Shown here in pieces: positions 57,702-64,000 of a stretch of DNA of 64,000 bases; position 1 is the stretch's first letter; every line of letters starts with the position of its first letter. This stretch comes from Tetracentron sinense (taxonomy: Eukaryota > Streptophyta > Magnoliopsida > Trochodendrales > Trochodendraceae): contig CM026560.1 of assembly GCA_015143295.1 (NCBI GenBank), positions 8,310,501 to 8,374,500 on the forward strand. Reading direction: 5' to 3'. The notes below the pieces were generated by a model. It ran no database searches and had not been told where the DNA came from. It saw nothing but the letters and a program-made list of their open reading frames with translations. A program made the position numbers and the translations under genes.

Positions 57702-59140
57702 AAGAAGTACGGCTGAGCATGGAATACTCAGCGGGTACTAAGCACTAACCAACAGTCGTAGCGTACAGATAGCATACATAAAGCAGGAATAATTCTTATA
57801 AGTTAGAAGGAAACAATTCATAGCATATAAAGCAGGAATAATTCATATCATGACAATAAAGTAAAGGAGTATATAATCATGCTTGAATTCATAAAAGCCG
57901 ATAAAACCCTTGAAAATACCGTGCACTTGACTTGACTGAAAATACCATTTCCTTGCTTGGAAGCTTGTCACGTTTGTCTTATCCTATCGTATCATGCGTG
58001 TCATGCCATGTCATGCTTGCTTGGAAAGTAAACTACTTGTGAGGGAAGGGAGACCCTTCTTCCTATAATGATTATGCTTGTCATGCCATGTCTTGTCATG
58101 CTTGCTTAAAAAAGTAAACTACTTGTGAGGGAAGGGAGACCCTTCTTCCTAAATGCCCATGCTTGTCATGTCCTTTCACTTGTGAGATGTTCTTGTGAGA
58201 TGTACTTGCGAGGGAAGGGAGGCCCTTCTTATGAAAATGCATGATTGTCTTGTCCTTGCCAAAAGCGAGGTAAAACATATCGTACGATATGCCCCACCTC
58301 TAAATCCCATTCTTGAAAACCTCGGTAAATCATGTCATGTATGCGTGCTCGTGAGGTCGTGTGCATACTTGCATTTGGAATTAAATATGGCATTTGAGTA
58401 ATTCATAACACACAACATCAATGATTTGGGCAATTTAATATTGATATCATTTAGGGAAAGCGAACAATCACACTATCATAACCCTAGCAATTTCCATAAA
58501 CCTTAAACATGTATTTTCTTAAATTATCATTCATTTTATTCACCTTGGCATTTCATCAAACATGGTACATTCATTATTTATCAACCCTACAACATGCTTT
58601 TCTAGGTGGGTTATACTCACATCACACTTGTATGTTTATTATTAGTACAATGCCCTTCCCCATTCATTCATTACACCATCCACACGGCATCCATTCGCCA
58701 ACCTCCATCTCCATTTACCATACATACCACCAATCTCATAACACATATATGAATGAAGGAAAATAAGGAGAAACAAAGGAAAAAGGGAAGCTATAACTAG
58801 GAGGGTAGTGAGAAGTACCGACCTTGAAGAGATGAGGAAGAAACCCCTCTTCCAAACGACCGTGAGTTGCTGCCCTAGCTTGGAACACGAGCTCCACCCG
58901 AGCTTGAGCCGAGATCTTGAAGGAAAACGTGCTTGAGGATAATCTAGGGTCTCAAACCCTTTGATTTCCCTTCCAAAAATCAAACCCTAGGTTAGGGATC
59001 GCCTTCTTCTCCCTTCCTTAGCTCTCAATCTTCTAAGTATTGCAAATAAGCCCTAAAGGCTCGGGCAAGACTCTTAAGGTAAGAGTAAACCACTCAAAAG
59101 ACTAAAACACCCTTCTAAATTTTCTTCAAAAAAACGCGAG

Positions 59141-59327
59141 GACCGAGCGATCGGTGTTAATGACCGATCGATCGGTTGCCTACCGAGCGATCGGTGTTTA
59201 TGACCGATCGACCGGTCAAAAACTCACTCTCTGGAAAATTTCCCCATACAAACTTTCTGACCGCGCGATAGCTACCGATCGATCGGTTATGGACCGATCG
59301 ATCGCTGACTGGACCGAGCGATCGGTT
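59141..59327. promoter_or_regulatory. U3 palindrome array, reversed solo LTR
   Basis: Six to seven ACCGATCGATCGGT or ACCGAGCGATCGGT dyads around CTCTCTGGAAAATTTCCCCA, the reverse form of the conserved core. Confidence 0.65.
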
Positions 59328-59543
59328 CTCTGTATGTCTGGACTGTTTTGACTATATCTTTTGACTCGCTCGTCGGATTTCGACGATTCAACTTGCGTTG
59401 GGTTCGTCTTTCGAAAACGCACATTTCTGACGTTTCGGAATTTTTGATTTCTCCTTTATTTATTAATTAGACTACAAAAATGGCCAATTAGCTACGAAGG
59501 TGCTATTCATTAAGGATGAAAAAGTCCGGGGTGCTACAGGGAG

Positions 59544-61041
59544 TGGAGATTATTGGAAGATTTGGCTAATCTGGACATCAGTGTGAATGATTCTGTCCGC
59601 AGTCCTGTCTTGAAAAATGTCATGGTTCAGCCGTATATTATAGATTTGATCCAAAAGTATCAAGCCACGGATGCTGACTTGTTGGTTTTTCGGGACAAGA
59701 AAGTTGCTAAGGGTAATGAGGACTTCTCTCTTACTAGCCAAGGTGCTATTACATTTAAAGGAAGATTGTGTGTTCTGACTAATGCGGATCTTCAGAGAGA
59801 AATTATGGACGAAGCCCACCGTTCGAAGTACACTATGCATCCTGGGGGTACCAAGATGTATCGGAACCTCAGGGGGCACTTTTGGTGGCGGAACATGAAG
59901 AGGGATGTTGCAAAGTACGTGGCACGGTGTTTGGTGTGCCAACAAGTGAAAATAGAACACTTGAGACCGGCTAGACTTTTGCAGTCTCTTCCTATTCTCG
60001 AGTGGAAATGGGAGCACATCTCTATGGACTTTATCGTGGGGTTGCTGAAGACGGCTAGAAACTGTGATGCTATATGGGTTGTGGTTGACAGACTCACGAA
60101 GTCCGCCCATTTTTTGCCATACCGGACTACCTTCAATTACAATCAGTTGGCTGCAATGTATATCAAAGAAATAGTTCGGTTGCACGGGGTGCCAGTGAGC
60201 ATTGTCTCGAATCGGGACCCTAGATTTACCTCCAGGTTTTGGAAAAGTTTTCAAAGTGCAATGGGTTCCCGGTTGGACTTTAGCACGGCTTTCCACCCAC
60301 AGACGGATGGACAAACCGAGCGAGTGAATCAGCTTATTGAAGATATGCTCCAGGCATGTATGCTAGACTTCAAGGGAAGTTGGGAAGATCACCTACCTTT
60401 GGTGGAGTTTACCTACAACAATAGTTACTAGGCAAGCATACAGATGGCGCCTTTTGATACTTTGTACGGAAGAAGTTGTAGATCCCCTTTATATTGGGAC
60501 GAAGTTAGGGAAAGGAAGGTGTTGGGCCCCGAATTAATTGAACATCTAGGAGAGGTTGAAGACCGCACAGGATAGACAGAAGAGCTACACCGACAACCGG
60601 AGAAGAGACTTTGAATTTCGAGTTGGCGACTTTGTTTTTGTCAAGATTTCACCAACCAAGGGTGTCACGAGGTTTAGGAAACGAGGAAAGCTTAGTCCGA
60701 GATATGAGGGTCCATTCGAGATCATTACTAGAGTTGGGGAGGTGGCTTACCGGGTTGCCTTACCCGCTCATATGGCGGTGATCCACAATGTGTTCCATTT
60801 CTCCGTGCTTCGAAAGTACATTTCGGACCCTTCTCATGTCATCGAGCTCGATCCAGTAGAGATCAAGGAGGACCTCACACTTGTGGAGAAACCGGTTCAG
60901 ATTTTGGATCAGAAGGATCAAGTGCTTCGCAACAAGACTATCCCATTGGTTCTCGTACAATGCCAACATCATACTCCAGAAGAGGCCACTTGGGAGAGTG
61001 AGGCCGAGGTCAAAGAAAAGTACCCGGAATTGTTTACATAG
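59544..61041 (+). pseudogene. V pol region, second part (fossil): integrase and chromodomain-like end
   Basis: After the solo LTR, the linker (DLANLDISVNDSVRSPV) is followed by HRSKYTMHPGGTKMYRNL, the zinc-binding CLVCQQVKIEHLRP, the core FIVGLLKTARNCDAIWVVVD and AFHPQTDGQTERVNQLIEDM. The C-terminal part has the GPFEIITRVGEVAYRVALP block and a chromodomain-like end (LVQCQHHTPEEATWE). A fossil. Confidence 0.88.
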
Positions 61042-61135
61042 GGTATTATATGTGGTCATGAAAAACTTTTGTTGTGTTCTGTACATGCATGTATCGTCCC
61101 AATTTCGAGGATGAAATTTTGTAAGGGGGGGAGAA

Positions 61136-63252
61136 TGTAGCACCCCGGACTTTTCCATATTTAATGAATCGAGCTCAATCCAGTAGAGATCAGTCAACTT
61201 TCGAAAGATGAATCCAACGCAAGTTGAATCGTCAAAATCCGGTGAACAAGTTAAAAGATATGGCCAAAACACCTAAGTGGAAAAATGAGGAAAATCAGCA
61301 AAATAGGCAAAGCACAAACAAACTGGTCGACCGCTCCATCCACCGGTCGACCACTCTACCCACCGGTCGACCGCTATCACACTAATTTTGTATGGGGGAA
61401 TTTTCAAGAGAGGGAGTTTTGAACCGATCGACCGCTCTAACCAACCGGTCGACCGCTAGCCTACCGGTCGACTGCTCCTATGACCGATCGACCGCTCCAT
61501 GAGCATTTTGCCTATTCAATCTGTTTTGGCTGAAATTTTAAGGGTAGGATGGTCATTTGACCACCCCACTTTCTATATAAACCCCAAATCCATGGGTGAG
61601 GGTTTCATAAACCCTCAAGTCTTATATTGGGAGAAATTTGAGAAGGAAGAGAGGAAGAAACTAGGGTTTTGCTCAAGACCCATCTCAAGCAAGAATTTTT
61701 CTATTCAAAGGATCTAATCTTATCTCCCCTCAAGTTCTCCTCCAAGTTTAAAGGTTAGTACACCCTACTAACTTCCATGAGCAATAACCTAGGTTTTTTC
61801 ATTTTGGTTGATGATTATTAATCTCATGTTTCCCTCCTTTTGAAATCTATTATCTCTATAAAATGTAAACAAGATAATAAGGAATGTGGTGATGTATGGA
61901 TGGATGAGGAGTTGAGGCGATTGGATGCCGTATGGATGTTGTGTGACGTATGAAATGGAAAATGGTGGAAGGGCATTTTACGAATAATGAACTACCTTGA
62001 TAATGCGGTGGAAAATATGCACTAAAAAGAGTAGGATGAACTACTAAGGAAGTATTGCATGTTATATGTTTCACCAGATGCCTAAACCAAGAATTAATGA
62101 ATTTAATTAGGGAAACGGATGTAAACTTTATGCAATTATGCTTGTAAATGATGACTTGACCAAATGCCATGTTAATCTCCTAAATTCTTACATGTTTACA
62201 CTGTGAATGGAAATGTGACGTAATATCCCTCATGTTACACGTGTTTCCATGACTGTCACTATTGGTATGCACACGAGCACGAATGCATGCATGAACCAAG
62301 TTTTCAAAAGTATGTGCATACAATAAATCAACAGAAAAACTAAACAAGTAACTAAAACCAATACATGTCAAGGAGGTTGGTAGCCCAGGGGTGTTCGGGT
62401 ACTAGCCTCTGCAAGAAAACCACATGTCAAGGAGGTTGGTAGCCCAGGGAGGTTCGGGTGCTAGCCTCTGGCTCACAAGTAAAGGAAATATGTCAAGGAG
62501 GTTGGTAGTCCAAGTGAAGGGTACTAGCTTCTGGCTCACAAGAACAAGCTCACAAGAAAAGATTCACAAGTATACAAGAAGAGACAAGACACGCATGCAT
62601 GATTTTCACAAGCAATACCGAGACATGAAATGAGTTTTCCAAGCATGAGTTTTATCGGAGTTTTCGCATCCATGCACGCATGTCAAGATAATGATATTGT
62701 TCATGTTCAAATACTGTTTATCTTATGATACTAATGCTGCTTTGAATTGATGCCTTGAATTGTGTTCATCCTATATGGTTAGCTAGTAGTTTGCACTCGC
62801 TTAGTATTCCATGCTCAGCCATACCTTTATGTCGGCAGGTACCAAGGAAGCCCACGACCCGAAGCCTTGGGTTGAGGAAGAATACGTAGAGGAGAGAGAG
62901 CCATCTATCCCATTACAGTCTCAGGCGGATCGAGACCTAGACATGTGGCCATACCTCGACTACTGTTGAGGGGAGAGTACAAGAGGGTTTTTTTGTATAT
63001 TTTGACTAGTGGGCTTTTCCACCTGAGACTTGATCATGTTTTGTGTACATTTTCACTTGGAATACTATTTTGGAAATTTAGAAGAAAAGAAAAGGTTAGT
63101 TAATGTTTCCGCATCCATGTTTAGCTTCCGTGCTCTGATTATTATTCTTATTGTATCACATTAGCCTTGTTTGCTTCAGGATGGTTTAGCAGGTACAAAT
63201 AGTCACACCTAAAGTATCCCATAACTCTTAGGGGGTATTTTGGCGCGCGACA
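61136..63252 (+). repeat. 3' LTR of V
   Basis: 2117 bp following the polypurine tract. It has the array at 61321-61498, TATA at 61574, leader repeats at 62365-62545 and a short ORF at 62829-62969. It ends GCGCGCGACA against GTGGT. Confidence 0.92.
62829..62969 (+). CDS. Short LTR ORF, PWVEEEY family, 46 aa (3' LTR copy)
   Basis: Same start, length and stop as 53364-53504, with KPWVEEEYVEEREPSIPLQS retained. Differences from the 5' copy fall mainly in the first dozen codons. Confidence 0.5.
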   Translation: MSAGTKEAHDPKPWVEEEYVEEREPSIPLQSQADRDLDMWPYLDYC

Positions 63253-64000
63253 GTGGTGGTGCTGGCCATGTGTAATGATAAGGTCCAGTCCGGGCCCGCC
63301 TCTTTGGAGGTGCTGAACTACTGGATTAGCCTCTCGCCAATTCCTTCTTCTCAGACACGGCCTCAGAGTTAGTCTCAACCAACAAGGCTTTATCCACCAC
63401 TTTGGCGTAAGTGGCATGCCTAAAGACCAAGACTCGGTTCATGATGAAGTCTCTGAGCCCTTTCTTAAACCTCTTCGTCTTCATTGCCTCTGTGGCAATC
63501 ATGTGAGGCGCGAATCTTGACAACTCTGAGAACTTGGCCTCATATTGGGCCACCGACATAAAGCCCTACTCAAGGTTGATGAACTCCTTTTCTTTCTTTT
63601 CCTGAGCTCCAACTGGGAAGTACTACTTGTAGAAAGTGTCCTTGAACTCGTCCTAAGTCCAGGGTTGACCTTGCATAGTCAAATCCCGAGTCCTCAAGGC
63701 GGACAACCACCAGTGGTGTGCCTCACCCTCTAGCATGAAAACAGCCTATGCTACTCTATCCTCCTCTGTGGGTGTGAAGACCGCAAATATCTTCTCCAAC
63801 TGGAGAACTCATGCCTCTACAGTAAGAGGGTCCACACTCCCATGGAATGATGGAGACCTCAATCTCCGAAATGCCTCAACTCCAGCGGTACGATATACTG
63901 GAGCTGCAGGCAGTGGAGTAGGTGCCGCTGATGATGGTATAGACTGCCAAGCCGCCAATATGGTGAGTGTCTCTGCAATAGAGCCTAAGACCTGAGAGAG
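63253..64000 (-). mobile_element. Element U, right piece: reversed gag region
   Basis: Continues element U beyond V. On the minus strand it shows gag blocks such as MSVAQYEAKFSELSRFAPHM, EHWW-like sequence near 63710, and the RRL-type N-terminal area towards 64000. The 5' end of U, including any LTR, lies outside the window. Confidence 0.85.

Larger units (their letters stand above)
57293..59538 (-). mobile_element. Reversed solo LTR (U3 type b, R/U5 type i), TSD GGGAG
   Basis: On the plus strand it runs from TGTCGCGACCC to GGGGTGCTACA between GGGAG at 57288-57292 and 59539-59543. On its own strand it is a Z-type LTR with the palindrome array (59141-59327), leader repeats (58035-58235), hairpin (near 57713) and the short ORF. 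It is the youngest layer of the V/U nest. Confidence 0.93.
51586..63252 (+). mobile_element. Element V: gypsy chromovirus, TSD GTGGT
   Basis: LTRs at 51586-53787 and 61136-63252 start TGTAGCACCCC and end GACA. GTGGT flanks at 51581-51585 and 63253-63257. Contents in order: primer site, gag, protease, RT, RNase H, reversed solo LTR, integrase with chromodomain-like end, and the polypurine tract AAGGGGGGGAGAA. Net length is about 9.4 kb. It is broken, with perhaps eight to ten breaks, and of moderate age. It inserted into element U. Confidence 0.92.

Noticed and set aside
59550-60314. 254-codon reverse-strand frame
   Set aside because: It is antisense to the integrase region of V, whose plus-strand frame has clear integrase motifs. 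The minus frame has none.

Overview
This looks like a gene-poor, repeat-dense piece of a flowering-plant nuclear genome. Almost all 64 kb is transposable-element DNA. Most of it is Ty3/gypsy chromovirus-type LTR retrotransposons (Tekay/Del-like by their long 1.8-3.3 kb LTRs, initiator-Met-type primer sites and a chromodomain-like end of integrase), nested inside one another. I found no host gene, rRNA, tRNA gene or CRISPR array. All LTR elements here are fossils with broken coding regions.

Layout. 1-2781: part of a W-family LTR carrying the start of an X-family LTR; this block is a near-copy of 18928-21356. 2782-4815: the 3' end and LTR of a SIRE-like Ty1/copia element. 4816-6489: AT-rich DNA I cannot assign. 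6490-13466: a minus-strand L1-type LINE, split by a solo LTR (8353-10803, TSD ATTAT). 13467-14880: a copia-like LTR piece. 14881-15856: a minus-strand piece of a Z-type LTR. 15857-49069: the big host element W. It contains a solo LTR (16662-18906, TSD GAAAC), element X (20596-32249, TSD CCCAA, which itself holds a reversed solo LTR at 23574-26380, TSD GTAGG) and element Z (38375-47935, TSD GAACA/AAACA). 49070-51585 and 63253-64000: minus-strand element U, split by element V (51586-63252, TSD GTGGT), which holds another reversed solo LTR (57293-59538, TSD GGGAG).

Three things deserve attention. (1) The LTRs of X, Z, V and the solo LTRs carry a short acidic reading frame with a PW(V/L)EEEY core. 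It lies just 3' of a conserved hairpin, and its amino acids are kept while third codon positions vary: a likely uncharacterised LTR-encoded micropeptide or leader peptide. (2) Several unrelated LTR families have arrays of 10-17 bp palindromes directly upstream of their TATA boxes. The palindrome sequence differs between families, and in two families paired changes keep the symmetry. (3) U3 and R/U5 halves of the LTRs occur in all four combinations, pointing to module exchange between families.

Coordinates of LTR ends with TSDs are exact to the base as read. Domain borders inside gag/pol are approximate. Similarity statements are by eye; no alignment or database search was run.
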